DNA of 64,000 bases from Alligator mississippiensis (Eukaryota > Chordata > Crocodylia > Alligatoridae). The notes below the pieces were generated by a model. It did not search any database, had not been told where the DNA came from, and worked only from the letters and a program-made list of their open reading frames with translations. The translations under genes and the position numbers were made by a program. Positions 21,601 to 31,970 of the stretch are shown here, one piece after another; position 1 is the first letter of the stretch; the number at the start of each line of letters is the position of its first letter. The stretch is taken from NCBI RefSeq assembly GCF_030867095.1, contig NC_081824.1, positions 345,582,203 to 345,646,202 on the forward strand, written 5' to 3'.

Positions 21601-24600
21601 ATGTAGACGAATTACAGAGAATCCAGCAGATGGCAACAAAATGGTTAGGGGGCTGGGGCACATGACCTGTGAAGAGAAGCTGAGAAAACTGGGCTTATTT
21701 AGTCTGGAGAAGAGAAGACTGAGTGGGGATTTAGTAGCAGCCTTCAACTACCTGAAGGATGGTTCCAAAGAGAATGGAGCTAAACTGTCCTCAGTGGTGG
21801 GAGATGACAAAACAAGGAGTAATCATCTCAAGCTACACCAAAGGAAGTTTAGGTTAGATATTAGAAAGACCTTTTGTACGGGGAGGGTAGTGAAGCACCA
21901 GGTTACCTATTGAAATCATGGAATCTTCATCCTTCCATGTTCCTAAGACCTGGCTAGATGAAGCCTTGGCTGGGATGATCTAGTTGGGACTGGTCCTGCT
22001 TTGAGCAGGGAGTTAGATTAGATGACCTCCTGAGGTCCCTTCCAGCCCTAATTTTCTGTGATTCTATGATGGATCTGCTTTAAGTAGGGAGACACTAGAT
22101 ATCCTTCTGCATGGGAATTCTACGTACTCGGAGGGAGATAGACTACCTAACTTCAGACTATCAGGCGCAAATCAACCCTGTCTTTTGCACAGTTCTATGT
22201 ACAGTTTCCAGTCGCAATGTTCAGCTCTGAACTTGGATCCCATGCCAGACTTCTCTTTGTGCCTGGTTTGCCATTTTATGGGTCCATAAATTAGATGGAC
22301 ATGTGGCATGGGTCCATAAATTAGATGGACATGTGGCATGTTGCTATTTATGGTATGATTAACGCTTTAATCGTGCCAGAAATATAAAGTGTGCCAGGGA
22401 CCTTAGTCCCTTGTCTAGTGTTAGCATTTCTTGCAAATATCAATATTTTGGAAATCTTGAATTTTGATAGCATTACATTTATTTTTTTCAGTGCATTTCT
22501 TATACATCTTATCTGGTCTGATTTCAATGTTACTTGGACTCCTTGTGAGCAGTGCTTTTATTTATCAGCATTGGATTGAAATAGTGCTGATGTACCGAAA
22601 TTACCTGGTCAAGGATGAAACTATAGGAGGTAAGAAAAACAGAACCAGGATATGATGTTATTTTATTTCAGTTTTTTCTAGTGCGATCTGAAATGCTGGT
22701 TAACATTTATGCTTTAAATCATCTGCTGTCTGTGGGCCTGATCCAGATGCCTCTAAAGGCAATGTGGGGCTTCCTATCAGCTCCTGATTCCAGTGAATGT
22801 TGGATCAGGATTTTAGAAAAGCTGGAAAACATAAGGGAAATTCATATTAAATGACTGACATCTTGCAACAACAGCCCTAATTCAACCATGGAAGAGTAGG
22901 AGATAGATTTCTTGGTATTGTTCAGTGAGAACAGTGAAGTGCTGTCAGTTATTTAATAAGAGTATCCTATAATAATTTTCAATCTTAGTCTGTGATAAAA
23001 CCTGAGGACTAGAGATGCACGTGTGTGCAGAGCTGGGTCAGGTTTTGTAGATTCTAATTTCTTTTCTTATCTAATTAAAACAATTTCTCCAAAATGTGGT
23101 GATGTGTTCCTTTGGTTACTCGGCAAATCAACCTAGAACTGTACTTGCAGGAAATCTTTAAAATGTCATCTTAAAAAATAAGCAGAATGTGTTGATCATA
23201 AATCAGCATGATCAGTTTTTATTCTGTTGTTTAATATTTTTATTACAGTAATGATAAGAGACTTTGGCCAAGTAAAGTCTCTGCAGTTTTAAGTCCTGTG
23301 AAGATATATAGTAAATGATAGTGTAGCTTCACAAAGCTTAAAATATAATTTGGTATATTGGGGTGGAGGGCCCTGAAGGTATCTTCTCAAAGATACTTTT
23401 CTAGCAACAATAACAACAATTACAAATTACTTGTGATTGTGTAACAGGCCTGCCAAACTGGCGAAATGATTGTAGTACAAACAATTCATTTCCTTTTTAA
23501 GAAAACAGGATGTAAAAGTTTTAAATAAGCCCAAGTCAACCTCCACATCTGTGAACCTAAATTTGTATGCTTGCACACTTTCTGGAGCCCTCTTGTCTGT
23601 ATAAGCTAACTCTGGATGTAGTTGTACAAACTGTAGTTGCACACATAAGTTTCCATTAGTACTTACCGAGCGTGAGGCTCATCCAAGATTCCATTAGATA
23701 CCCATTGCCCAGGGCAGATGATTACAAAATCATTACTTCTTACACAGTGCTCAAACCTGTAATGTATTGAGCGCTCTTGTCCAGTTCAGCAAAGATTTTA
23801 AACATGCTTAACTTTCAATATATGAGTAATTCCAAAGACTTTAGTGAAGTCAGCATCTTTCAGGACTGAATGCACAGTAAGTATTACTGTTCTGAGCACT
23901 AGTTTATGTAGTCTTTTCACAGCTCTCTCTGGTTGTCCCATGACCCACCTGACCACATTTAATCTTTACCCTGTTCAACTTTTTACAAAAATGGCTCAGC
24001 TTTAAAATGGAAATATCTGTTAATCTCTTAAATATATATGCATACAGCTAAAATGGATGCTACCTAGACTCCTGGAACTTTCTCTAAGCCCTGGGAAAGG
24101 TGGTGTCTGAATTTGAAATCCACAGGTCATATGTCATTCTTTAATGGGAAAGAACCTGTGTACAAAAACTGGATGTCCCTGAAGCTTTAAAACAATGCTT
24201 AGAACCAGGCCTGAATTTTGCATCTTGTACTTATTTTGCACATTCAGTTAAATAAGCTACAAACTGTGTATAATGGTAATTTAGCATTAATTGAAATTGT
24301 TGGCACTTTAGAAATACATTAGCCAGATAAGATTAGCTACAGGGTTTACAAAAATAATCATTTAAATTTAATTGTAGATCACAAAGAGTTTGATGCTTTT
24401 GTGTCCCATGCGAAAATGGGCTCCTTTGAAAGTGATTCCAGTTTTGTCAATGAGGAACAATTTGCCCTGGATGTTCTTCCAGAGGTGTTAGAGAAGAAAC
24501 ATGGATACAAACTGTGTCTCCTTGAAAGGGATATTCTTCCAGGAGGAGGTAAGTTCCTGCCTTACTGGTGAAAATGTGATAAGAATCCCTCCAAATGGTT

Positions 24601-27600
24601 TTAATTTTCAAAAAAACATATTCATCGAGGATTCAATGATACTGTGTATTGTGTGATTTGATTACGGAGTTTCTGCTTATATGGGTTGGATCCAGAGGGG
24701 ATTTTGTGGTGTGGTATCAACCCCTGCCCCCTTTCAGACCATGGTGAAGCAGCAGCAGTCAGGGACTTTTAAGTCCCGCAATCAGGTAAGAATTGTGCTC
24801 CTCCTTCCCCTTCATGCTCAGCAGCATCCCCCCCTCCCCCCATTTCTATTCCCTTTCCCTACATGCCAGTGCCACTGTCTCTGGCTGCTTTGGGGGCAGG
24901 GAGAACTCCAGAGCTGCTCTTGCTCCAATCTGTCTACCCCACATGGGCAGCCAGGCTCAGCTTGGGACAGCAACAGTGGTGTCAGCAGGTGGGTTCCTCT
25001 TCTTTGCCCGGTCCATTGCCACCAGTGCTGCTAAAACCAGCTCCCTATGCAGCCCGGCTGGAGAAAAGCAGGAGCAGCTCTGGGGCTCCTCCCAGGGCAG
25101 ACAGGTGAAGCAGCAGCAATGGCTAGAGAAGGAAAAGGATGTGCCACAGAGCATGGAAAGAAACAAAGGGAGAGCCAGGAGAAAGGAGGGGTGGAATTGT
25201 GTACCTCTGTACTGCCTATTGCTGCTTCTGCACATCCCTTTACAAAGGGACAAAAAGTAAAAAATGATAACAATATATTCTAATGCAAAAATATTTTGAA
25301 ATATTTAATGTTGATGTTATTTTTACAACTTTATGTTATAATCTATAATAATGTAATACTCAATCTGTTTTTACTTTTCTGTACTTAATATGCCCACCAG
25401 CAATGAGATGTGAAATAGGTATGATACAGATGGAAAAGAGTCTTGGTGCAATCCTTCATCCTTGCTTGACTCCAGCTCTGATAATGAGCCATTATCCAAG
25501 CCATTGCTTAGGACAGTTTCTGTCATTTCATCATGAAGGAGTCTGATGGCAGCACATTTTAATGGGCATCCAAATATCATGTTTGATTGAGCTCTATCTT
25601 TGATAGAGCCTCTCTGATTAAATCAAAGACCTTAATCAGGGCAATGAAGGCCATGTAAAGATCTCAGTGTTGCTTGTGGCACTTCTCCAGCTGCTAAAAA
25701 ATCGTATCTACTGTACCTGAATGACCTGAAAATACACGGGGATATGGGTAGAATCTACTCAGTGAGGAAGGTGAGTCTATTGAGGAGAAAGCAGGCGAGG
25801 ATTTACCCAGCTGTGGATAGGAGAACATTATCACAATAATATCTACAATATATTCTATCTCCTTCCTTGAATATTTTAATGATTTTTGGCATCTGTCAGG
25901 ACATTGGGAATCTGTCCGCATTACCAGGTTTTCCGAGTAACAATGCAGTTTGTGAAGAGAAGCTCTCTCACCTTGCTTATAAATTTCAGCTGGTATTCCA
26001 TCAGGACTACACACTTAGTTATTTTCATCTACTGAGTGGCTTCTAAGGCCTCTTGATAAAGTGGTGGATTTGCAAGGTAGTCCTAATGTGGTGTTATGGA
26101 ATGGCTTCAGTAATGTTGTCTTTGATCTAAGAACCCCAGTTCAGGAGCTCTTGCAATTGCTCTTTCCATTATGTCTTGGTGGTGGAGCTGTCTTTCAAGA
26201 GTGTTATTCCATCTCAGTGTTACTGGATCTCAGAGAGAGGGCTTCTTGTGTGCTTGGGCCACAGGTGGCTTTGGTTATACTGAAGAATCTCCACAGGGCA
26301 TGGCAAATTTTCAAATCTCTTTTGCTTTGTCCTCGCACTACTTGTTCTTTCACTCTTGAATTTTTCTCTGGCTTTAATGTGGTTATAACTGTCTTGCTTC
26401 TGTTTGGAGTTCGTGTCATGCTGCCATATTTTGAAGGCTCTCCTTATTTGTCACTGAGCGCTTGAATTGCCTTATCATTCTCATCAAACTAGTCTTGATG
26501 TTTCTTTATTGGAGAAGCCTAGGAATTCTTTGCATGCCAGTAGCTTTCTTGAGGCTCTCCTAGTGGTTAATGGCATGAAGATCATCAAGGAGGTTGGAGA
26601 TGATCACTTTTAAATGCTCAATATTGAACCTCTTTCTTGATAGCTTCTTTTGTTTATGTTTTTGTTTTTGTGCAATGCAAATGGACACGATGATCTGTAT
26701 CGGCCAATGATTCATTCAGCCTTCTGCTCAAAAAAGAAAGTCAAACAAAATCAGCCCAGAAATTCTTGGCCAAACTTAATATTGGCATAGATTGACACAA
26801 CTCCATTGATCTCTTTGGCGCATAATAAATATCTCTGAAGATACTCTACATAATTTGAATTTGTAATCAAATTAAAGAGATAAAGCATTTGCCTAACAGT
26901 TTTCCAAATGTCTGTATAGTTGGTTCTGCCAATTTTCAAAGGTAATATATTTTCAAACTTTTAAGACTTCTTTTTGAGAAAAAAATGTCATTTCAAGTAT
27001 GTTTCATCAGCATTTGCAACTTATACAAGCTTGTATCTAATCACTACATAAATGAGTTAACTCTCAGAGAAATTGCCCAATGTGCTGAAGGAAGTAGTGG
27101 TGTTGATTCAGCAAAAGAAACTTTCTTTGCCTGCATGTGCTGCTGGAGGTAGTCTCTCTTGGATGAAACATAAATCAAAGTCAACAATTGGGGTGGTTGA
27201 AAATTGGAATTTTAATGTGACAGGAAGTTCCAATATTTCAAAATCTGTCTTCATTCTGTATCATTCTGAAAAGTCATCACTTTTTCTTTTCTTTCTTTTT
27301 TTTTTGCGGAATAGAAAATTCTGAAAAATATTTAGAAATATTGAAACATTTGGTAATTTGGACATTCCTAAATCAAAATATTTTGTTTTTGTTTGGCTAA
27401 GTTTGCCATTGATCTGTCTCCCACAACTGCAGCAGTAATTCCTGGGGCCTGAGATTCAAAGGCCTCATGCTCCCATTCTTTAATGGCCAGGCACAATGGA
27501 TGCATTGGCATGATAAACCATCAATGCATGACTCTGGACAATGTGTCCCATTTGTTCAGCCAAAAGGGAGAATATGGCAATATGGTGTAACATCAGAGAT

Positions 27601-28556
27601 GCATATAGTCCTGCCACAAAGCCCAATTCATTGGAAAAATAAGGGGAGGAAAAGTCACCTAAAGTAGAAAACCATGGGGAAGTCTGACAGCTCAGGTAGA
27701 GTCAGATTAATTTTTAACTGACTCAAAGAAAACACCTGACTTAGCTCCACAAAAATGTTTTGGCTCATTTTCCTGATTATTAATTTCAGTAATATGAACC
27801 TTTTAATGAAAGGCTATACTTTCGAAAAGAAAAGAAAAGAAAAGAAAAGAAAAGAACAGAGAACTGTTCCAATCTGTATCTATTAAAGAGTCTGAAGCAT
27901 CTGTCACTAAAGTCAGGATACTAGCTCAGGTGACACTGCCAAATGTACTTAAACAATGACTTTTTTAATTCTCCTGTGGTTTCATTTGTGTCTTCTTCTT
28001 TTCTTGCCTCAAATTAAGGGGTTCACCTATGTACTGTTTAAGAGCTGCTGAGTTGTACCCAAATGCTGGATGCATTTCCAATATTGTTAATATGATTCCT
28101 CTATATTTATATTTGGTTTTTGAAAATGCATAAGGAGGCTATTGGATAAGTAATACATTTCTAATCCCTACTTCTTTTTTTTCAGCTTATACTGATGATG
28201 TTGTAACTGCTATTAAACAAAGCAGACGAACTATAATTATTTTGAGCCCCAGCTATGTCAATGGACCAAGCATTTTTGAACTGCAGGCAGCAGTGAACTG
28301 TGCTTTAGAAGATAGCACAATAAAACTGGTTTTAATTAAGTTCCAGGCTTTCCAAGAGCCAGATTATTTACCTCCAGTAGTGAAGAAAGCTCTTCGGATT
28401 TTACCAGTGATTACCTGGAAGTCTTCTAACTGGACTACTCCAAACAAAAAATTCTGGAAAAATATACAATATTATATGCCGGTGAAGAATACTGAAGGGT
28501 TGGGGAAAAAACAGACTAAAGGTTTCCTCCAAAGGTTATTTAGCATGGATTATTAA
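9597..28556 (+). CDS. IL18RAP: IL-18 receptor accessory protein (IL-18R beta), whole coding span over ten exons
   Basis: Signalling partner of IL18R1 at the cell surface; in known vertebrates it joins the IL-18/IL18R1 complex and recruits MyD88 through its TIR domain. The joined exons are 9597-9657, 11085-11355, 11464-11638, 12534-12708, 13221-13289, 13574-13697, 19864-20018, 22492-22629, 24378-24548 and 28186-28556. Every join is GT-AG and phase-consistent, giving 569 residues against 599 in human. Domain order: signal peptide (about 1-17), three Ig-like domains (about 21-343), membrane helix (about 345-368), TIR (about 392-541). TIR boxes are visible: FDAFVSHAK at 394-402, RDILPG at 440-445 and FW at 536-537. 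[15 protein letters not shown] and MPVKN match the human protein as I remember it, as does the juxtamembrane HWIEIVL. IL1RAP-type paralogues are less likely because these blocks and the SLC9A4 neighbour fit IL18RAP. No reading-frame break was seen. Confidence 0.95.
9829..10187. mobile_element. hAT-like element with a second element nested inside
   Basis: Ends CAATGTTTCCTAAAC and GGTTGGGAAACACTG are inverted repeats. The 8-bp flanks ccctaagt (9821-9828) and ccctaact (10188-10195) differ once. It lies in IL18RAP intron 1 and carries the insertion at 9881-10067. Confidence 0.8.
9881..10067. mobile_element. Short hAT-like element nested in the 9829-10187 copy
   Basis: Ends CAGGGGCAGGCAA and TTTGCCCACCCGTG are inverted repeats. 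It interrupts the outer element, so it is the younger of the two. Target duplication unclear. Confidence 0.65.
10200..10600. repeat. Dispersed repeat, unclassified (copy 1)
   Basis: Contains cctagtggttgtaacatgtg and agatctgggttctatcccct, a pattern shared with 44030-44545 and 63470-63600. Together with aggtgcctaa-type sequence at 9715-9820 it suggests one older repeat later split by the hAT insertion. It could be an old tRNA-derived SINE or a DNA element. Confidence 0.4.
11085..11355 (+). CDS. IL18RAP: IL18RAP exon: first Ig-like domain
   Basis: Acceptor CTTTCAG precedes 11085 and donor GTATAC follows 11355. Encodes residues 21-110 with the Ig core: Cys in VLQCPL, Trp in VVWFRQ, and the C-terminal DSGIYIC cysteine. 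The extra Cys right after the signal peptide, and its likely partner in the next exon, are usual for IL-1 receptor family D1 domains. Confidence 0.93.
11464..11638 (+). CDS. IL18RAP: IL18RAP exon: end of D1 and first half of second Ig domain
   Basis: Only about 108 bp of intron separates it from the previous exon. It encodes [12 protein letters not shown], the end of D1, then the start of D2 with SISCPGLKC and VTWYK. It ends in phase 0 at a GTAACA donor. Confidence 0.92.
12171..12300. mobile_element. hAT-like fragment in IL18RAP intron
   Basis: Begins CAGAGGGGTGGCCAACCTGT, a hAT-type terminus; the right end is not clear. Confidence 0.35.
12366..12491 (+). pseudogene. Partial duplicate of the IL18RAP D3 exon and its acceptor
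   Basis: Copies the segment 13487-13626: a 28-bp identical run (starting tccttattccatttcagg), then a pyrimidine tract, AATCCAG, and 54 bp of exon with about 8 differences. It reads [15 protein letters not shown] where the real exon reads [15 protein letters not shown]. It has no donor and, if spliced after the preceding phase-0 exon, would begin with TAA, so it is not a usable exon. Confidence 0.85.
12534..12708 (+). CDS. IL18RAP: IL18RAP exon: second half of second Ig domain
   Basis: Acceptor TTTCTTAAG before 12534, donor GTGAGT after 12708. It begins NGTLL (human NGKLL) and carries DAGVYVCDY, the D2 C-terminal cysteine, and WTMRTVVKV. Confidence 0.93.
13221..13289 (+). CDS. IL18RAP: IL18RAP exon: D2-D3 linker
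   Basis: A 69-nt exon between TTTTGCAG and GTATGA, phase 1 at both ends. It encodes the short linker ending ILEAELG, equivalent to human LEVELG. Its shortness means it is found by phase and family comparison rather than by open-frame length. Confidence 0.85.
13574..13697 (+). CDS. IL18RAP: IL18RAP exon: first half of third Ig domain
   Basis: Encodes [16 protein letters not shown] and ITW, the D3 N-terminal cysteine and tryptophan strands; human has KPLTISCKARFGFER. A degraded copy of the 5' half of this exon lies upstream near 12366-12491. The donor is GTGAAC at 13698, weaker than the others in this gene. Confidence 0.92.
14037..14285. mobile_element. Palindromic MITE, Harbinger-like
   Basis: Inverted ends GGGTGCGTCTACAC and GTGTAGACGCACCC, flanked by TAA on both sides (14034-14036 and 14286-14288), the 3-bp target typical of PIF/Harbinger. 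Inside, 14201-14219 and 14228-14246 form a perfect 19-bp hairpin with a short loop. A diverged relative is at 30366. Confidence 0.8.
14394..16850 (-). mobile_element. CR1 LINE, 5'-truncated and decayed
   Basis: Read on the minus strand: end of the endonuclease domain ([16 protein letters not shown] near 16680-16600), the linker, reverse transcriptase pieces ([16 protein letters not shown] near 15960; [20 protein letters not shown] near 15400), and the C-terminal part to about 14400. The 3' end has the usual ggaagggacctc signature. The catalytic FADDTK-type box reads FTENTK and the frame is broken several times, so it is dead. It sits antisense in the large IL18RAP intron. Confidence 0.92.
17849..18034. 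mobile_element. Short hAT-like element nested in the 17565 copy
   Basis: Ends TGGGGCCAGACTAA and TTGATCTGGCCCTG are inverted. Flanks cccgggga and cccgaggc agree at 6 of 8 positions. Confidence 0.55.
18273..18976 (+). mobile_element. Probable solo LTR fossil nested in a hAT element
   Basis: A TG...CA-bounded block of about 700 bp interrupts the right end of the hAT element. It has a TATA-like GTATAAAG at about 18419 and no internal viral region. Flanking C-runs hide any target duplication, so the exact ends are uncertain. LTR family unknown (ERV or Gypsy-like). Confidence 0.5.
19864..20018 (+). CDS. IL18RAP: IL18RAP exon: second half of third Ig domain
   Basis: Follows a roughly 6.2-kb intron filled with transposons. 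Encodes [21 protein letters not shown], truncated here to key residues: the RDL turn, the D3 cysteine in FTC and QNS(V/I)G, all as in human. Acceptor CTGTTTAG, donor GTAAAT. Confidence 0.92.
20101..20541. mobile_element. DNA transposon of the GTCCAGAC-end family (copy 2)
   Basis: The subterminal hairpin at 20140-20187 (gggacaactagcagtg facing cactgctagttgtcccc) and the interior (ggccagcacccagatcttgg, gtgcacactgcagccatgtg) match copies at 29393 and 42788. Lies in the IL18RAP D3-TM intron. Confidence 0.6.
20572..20872. mobile_element. hAT-like non-autonomous element with TAGGGACC ends
   Basis: Starts TAGGGACCTACCAAATTC and ends GAATTTGATAGGTTCTTA. Flanks ccaattag (20564-20571) and ccaataag (20873-20880) are an 8-bp duplication with one mismatch. 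Same family as 6197-6725 with a different, shorter interior. Confidence 0.8.
21390..22069 (+). mobile_element. CR1 LINE 3' fragment
   Basis: Encodes [19 protein letters not shown] and [21 protein letters not shown]-terminal CR1 polyprotein motifs, then the 3' UTR ending gattctatga at 22069. Heavily 5'-truncated; sense to IL18RAP. Confidence 0.9.
22281..22340 (+). repeat. 30-bp perfect tandem duplication
   Basis: The unit starting ggtccataaattagatggac occurs twice back to back without a difference. Confidence 0.9.
22492..22629 (+). CDS. IL18RAP: IL18RAP exon: transmembrane helix
   Basis: Encodes one hydrophobic helix of about 24 residues starting HFLYILSGL, then the cytoplasmic [12 protein letters not shown], nearly identical to human RHWIEIVLLYR. 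Acceptor TTTTTTTCAG, donor GTAAGA. Confidence 0.94.
24378..24548 (+). CDS. IL18RAP: IL18RAP exon: TIR domain, boxes 1 and 2
   Basis: Residues 390-446. TIR box 1 FDAFVSHAK and box 2 region [11 protein letters not shown] are both present, so the BB loop looks normal. Donor GTAAGT. Confidence 0.95.
24675..25262. repeat. GC-rich insertion-like block, unclassified
   Basis: A sharp GC-rich island in an AT-rich intron between the two TIR exons, with overlapping open frames on both strands. Probably the interior of a non-autonomous DNA transposon, but I could not find paired ends. Confidence 0.35.
25390..26560 (-). mobile_element. RTE-like LINE fragment
   Basis: On the minus strand, pieces such as [20 protein letters not shown] (RT start) and, upstream, an alpha-helical segment resembling the RTE connector before the RT. 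Several frame breaks. Antisense in the last IL18RAP intron. L2-like origin is the alternative. Confidence 0.6.
27823..27856 (+). repeat. (AAAAG)n microsatellite
   Basis: About six to seven copies of aaaag. Confidence 0.9.
28186..28556 (+). CDS. IL18RAP: IL18RAP last coding exon: TIR C-terminal half and stop
   Basis: Begins after TTTTTTTTCAG and runs to TAA at 28554-28556. Encodes [19 protein letters not shown]-type sequence, the box 3 FW motif (536-537) and MPVKN. The tail after MPVKN is about 20 residues and shorter than in human, which explains most of the length difference. Confidence 0.95.
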
Positions 28557-28690
28557 TAGCATAAATACCACTGAAGTAAGCCAGCAGACTTAGAAGAACT
28601 TCTTATATCATCAGACCACTACTATAAGATGTGGCTGTCATCTGACTCATTGATAAATCACTACAAAATAAAGTGAAAAGAACTCTTATG
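28557..28690 (+). terminator. IL18RAP: IL18RAP 3' UTR start with candidate poly(A) signal
   Basis: An AATAAA hexamer lies at 28667-28672, about 110 bp after the stop. Cleavage would be expected 10-30 bp downstream. Human-like UTR length is unknown here, and later hexamers could also be used. Confidence 0.5.
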
Positions 28691-28699
28691 ATGAGACAT

Positions 28700-29390
28700 G
28701 CAAAAAGCTATTACTGAAAATGTATGGAACTTAGCACAGCTGTGATATGGACTTGTCTTTAATGTGTATATATATATTCAGATATATAATATTTATTTGT
28801 TTTAAGCTCATGTCCAGAAATCCTACAGTGGGTGAGCTCCCACCATTTTGTTAAATGCTGTACAAACATGAGGTAAAAGAGTATGCTAGAGGAGCTAACA
28901 CTCCATGATGTCCTCAGAAAGCCAGATCTTCATTTAGAGGTAATTTGCACTGACTTTTGGGCTTTCTTATGTGGAAGAAGCTAAAACTGTAAATCCGTAG
29001 AGATGTGATCTCTTGAAGTACTTAGCATTTGCCTAGCTCTGCTGTATTAAAAGTCAATGGCCAAACTCCTGTTGACTTCATTGGAGTAATGCTGAGCATA
29101 TTTGAAAGGTTTAACATTTCCTGAATAGACTGGGTAACACCTGGACTTGAAAACAAGCTTACTGAAGCTTAGTTTAGGTAAAGGGAGAGAAAACTTGTAG
29201 GTTGGGGGAAGCAGCTAGAAAATATTCTAGGAAATCCTCAGCATTTAGGAATAAGCTTCTCCCATTCTACAGATGGGGAGAATCCCAGTCTCTGATCCAC
29301 ATATAACTTTGTTGAAAACTCAGTAAGGAGATTCTCCTGGAGTCTTCCTCTCCATAGAATCGCCCATGGGTGGATCTAGGATTTTGAAAA
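28700..29390. other. Downstream flank of IL18RAP, nothing recognised
   Basis: Unique-looking sequence that may include further 3' UTR; no open frame of note. Confidence 0.4.
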
Positions 29391-29392
29391 GG

Positions 29393-29872
29393 GAGTCACA
29401 CACGGGGCACGTCCAGATCAGCGAACATATGCAGTATGCAGCACCGCAGACCCATCTGCAGTGCCACACATCACACGTGCAGGCATCCCCCCAATGCTGA
29501 TTTGCAGTGGGGGTGGAGGATGCAACCTTGGTGTCAAATAAACCCGTGCTAGAAAAAAAGCAGGGTGGTGCCTCTGGTAGCAGTATGTGCCACCTGAAAT
29601 CAGAGCCTGGCTGGCCAGAGCCACACTCTGGTTGCTGGCCAGGCTCTCTGCTGCTGGATTGCCACTGCTGGAGCCCCAGGAGGTCCCCAGGGCCTGGGTA
29701 ATACTGGTGGGGCCAGCCCAGGTGCCCCCTACCTCACCCAGGGCAACTTGCTGTGTGCCAGAGTATGCATGCACAGGCATTCTCCAGGAACAAGTAGAAG
29801 CGGCACAATTATGTGCCGCTGCTATTTGTCCCTCGGGAAACACACATGTGCGCATTTCTGGATGTACTCATA
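29393..29872. mobile_element. DNA transposon of the GTCCAGAC-end family (copy 3, inverted)
   Basis: Left end gggcacgtccagatcagc, right end the inverted gcgcatttctggatgtactc. The hairpin-forming part near 29788-29836 and the interior ctggctggccagagcc block are the reverse of copies 2 and 5. Confidence 0.6.
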
Positions 29873-30365
29873 GATTTTTTTATAGCACCAACTGGGTCTA
29901 ATTAGATAGAAATATGGAATTGGGTATTAACATCTTACTGAAAATACTGGAGTTTGTACCACCTCACTGACATTTCCCTTTATATGCTGAACAAGACCAG
30001 AGACCAGCTGGAATGCTATTTTATGGTATCTGAACCCAGGCAGCCCGATCATTCTTTGTGAGGGAAAGAAAATTCTAACAAGTGTAAAATATTTTACTCA
30101 TGCGGACACATACATATTATATTGACTTGATTCCCCTGTCCATCAGTCCCCTGAACTTGATAGGTACTATTGGTGGGCAGCAGCCAATATACGGTCAATC
30201 AGTTGTATAGTGCCAATAAGGCCATATACAAAAGACCATATTGTTACAGTCTGGAGACTTATCTTATTTCTGACCATTCCTGGCTTCCTCAAGCACAAGA
30301 ATTTTCAGTCATAGATTTCAAACAGATGCTCCTTTGGGATATAATCACATGATTCCCTACTCTCA

Positions 30366-30598
30366 GGTTATGTCTACATGAGACACTGGCCAAATAATAC
30401 TGCACAGTAATGTGTCACAGCACTAACAGTGCTAATATGCTACTGCATAGTATTATTAGGCTAGTGTGCAGTAGCATCATTTAAAAGGTGTTTGCTGGCA
30501 CTACTGCACAATAACTCTGGTTATTGCACATTGATTATACAAGTACCAAATAACTGCTCAGTAATCACTGTGTAGTAATGTCTTGTGTAGATGCATCC
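30366..30598. mobile_element. MITE related to the 14037 element
   Basis: Ends GGTTATGTCTACATGAGACA and its imperfect inverse TGTCTTGTGTAGATGCATCC. The right end shares the TGCRTCTACACA core with the 14037 element. Confidence 0.6.
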
Positions 30599-31680
30599 TT
30601 AGACAGGACCTTAGTCTGTTGTCCCAGGTTACCGTAATTACCTCAGCTGGCCTGTGTTATCTTCAGCACTGAAGTTCTGTTCTGTCCAAGAGCTGTGACT
30701 GATGGTACCCACAGACCAAGCTAAAAGCTTTGCAAAAGCAAAAATTGTTTATTCAAAACCAAAGCATTTAAGAGAAAACATATTAAAACAAATAGTCTAT
30801 ACATGTGCCTAACCTCCTCTAACACTTACTTACTATTCCCTGCAAGCTGGGGAGCATCCCAAATACCTCAGATACACCTGTGAGGCCTGTTCCCTATTCC
30901 ATGTCAATCTGTTCCACCAATACACAGCTTAGGCACAACTCATCCCTTACTTTTTCTCCAGAGAGTCACTTCAAGCATTTAGTATCCCTTTGCTCTCTAG
31001 TCTCCTAGTTTTGGCCAAATAGCTGTGCAACTAGGCTGGAGGCTGCACATCTTCACAGGTAATAGCTTGACAATTCTCTTGTAATAGCCTTCAAATGTTT
31101 ACCAAGAGCAGTTCTCTCTAGACCTATTGTGTTGCCTTTCCCCAAATAAGATATACTGAAAAATACCTAATTTCATTGGAATGCCTAATAATCCAATAAA
31201 AGTATGCAATAATTCTACCTAACTAATCAATCAATTACATACTGTCGCAGGGCACCTCGGTACCCCTGCTCCTAGAGTGGAGAAACTGCCAGGGAGCGAG
31301 TGAGCGCGCCCTGGCCTGACATGACGAGCCCAGCTGAGGCTGGCTCAGGCAACGAGTGCAGCTGCGGGTTGCCGGAGCAACCAAGGGGAACCAGCTGCCT
31401 GTAGGGGGCAGGGCCTGGCCCTTATAAAGCTCAGGGCTGAGGCCAGGCTGGCAGTTCTCTGCCAGCAGCCAGAGAGGCAGGAGCTCCCTCAGCTGAGATA
31501 TGGAAAGGAGCATGACTCGCAAGTACAGCTCGTGATAGCCCTGAGAGGATGGGGCACTATGGTTTAGCCAGGGAGCTTTAGGTTTGTGTTATAGCCAGGA
31601 GGCTCTAGTTTACGTTTGGCTCTGTATATTACACCCGGAGGCTTGGGCGAGGCTGTAGGTGTTGGAGGAGGCCTCAATTA

Positions 31681-31960
31681 CTCGCACGCCAGTGCGTGAG
31701 CAGCTGGCAGCGAGGAGCGCGGCCAGTGGGTCACGGGCGCAACCCGAAGGTTGCGGACGGGGACTGAGACCCCAGATTGTGTGTGGGGGGGAACATAGCC
31801 CCCTGTATAGTGCCAGGGAAGGTGCAGCTCGCACGCCACTGCGCGAGCAGCTGGTGGCGAGGAGCGCGGCCAGTGGGTCACGGGCGCAACCCGTAGGTTG
31901 CGGACGGGGACCGAGATCCTGGATTGCGTGTGGGGGAACATAGCCCCCGGCCCCAGGAAA
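31681..31960 (+). repeat. 147-bp tandem pair inside the LTR
   Basis: Two near-identical units starting ctcgcacgcc at 31681 and 31828, each running to a tagccccc block. Confidence 0.85.
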
Positions 31961-31970
31961 GGGGCGGTAT

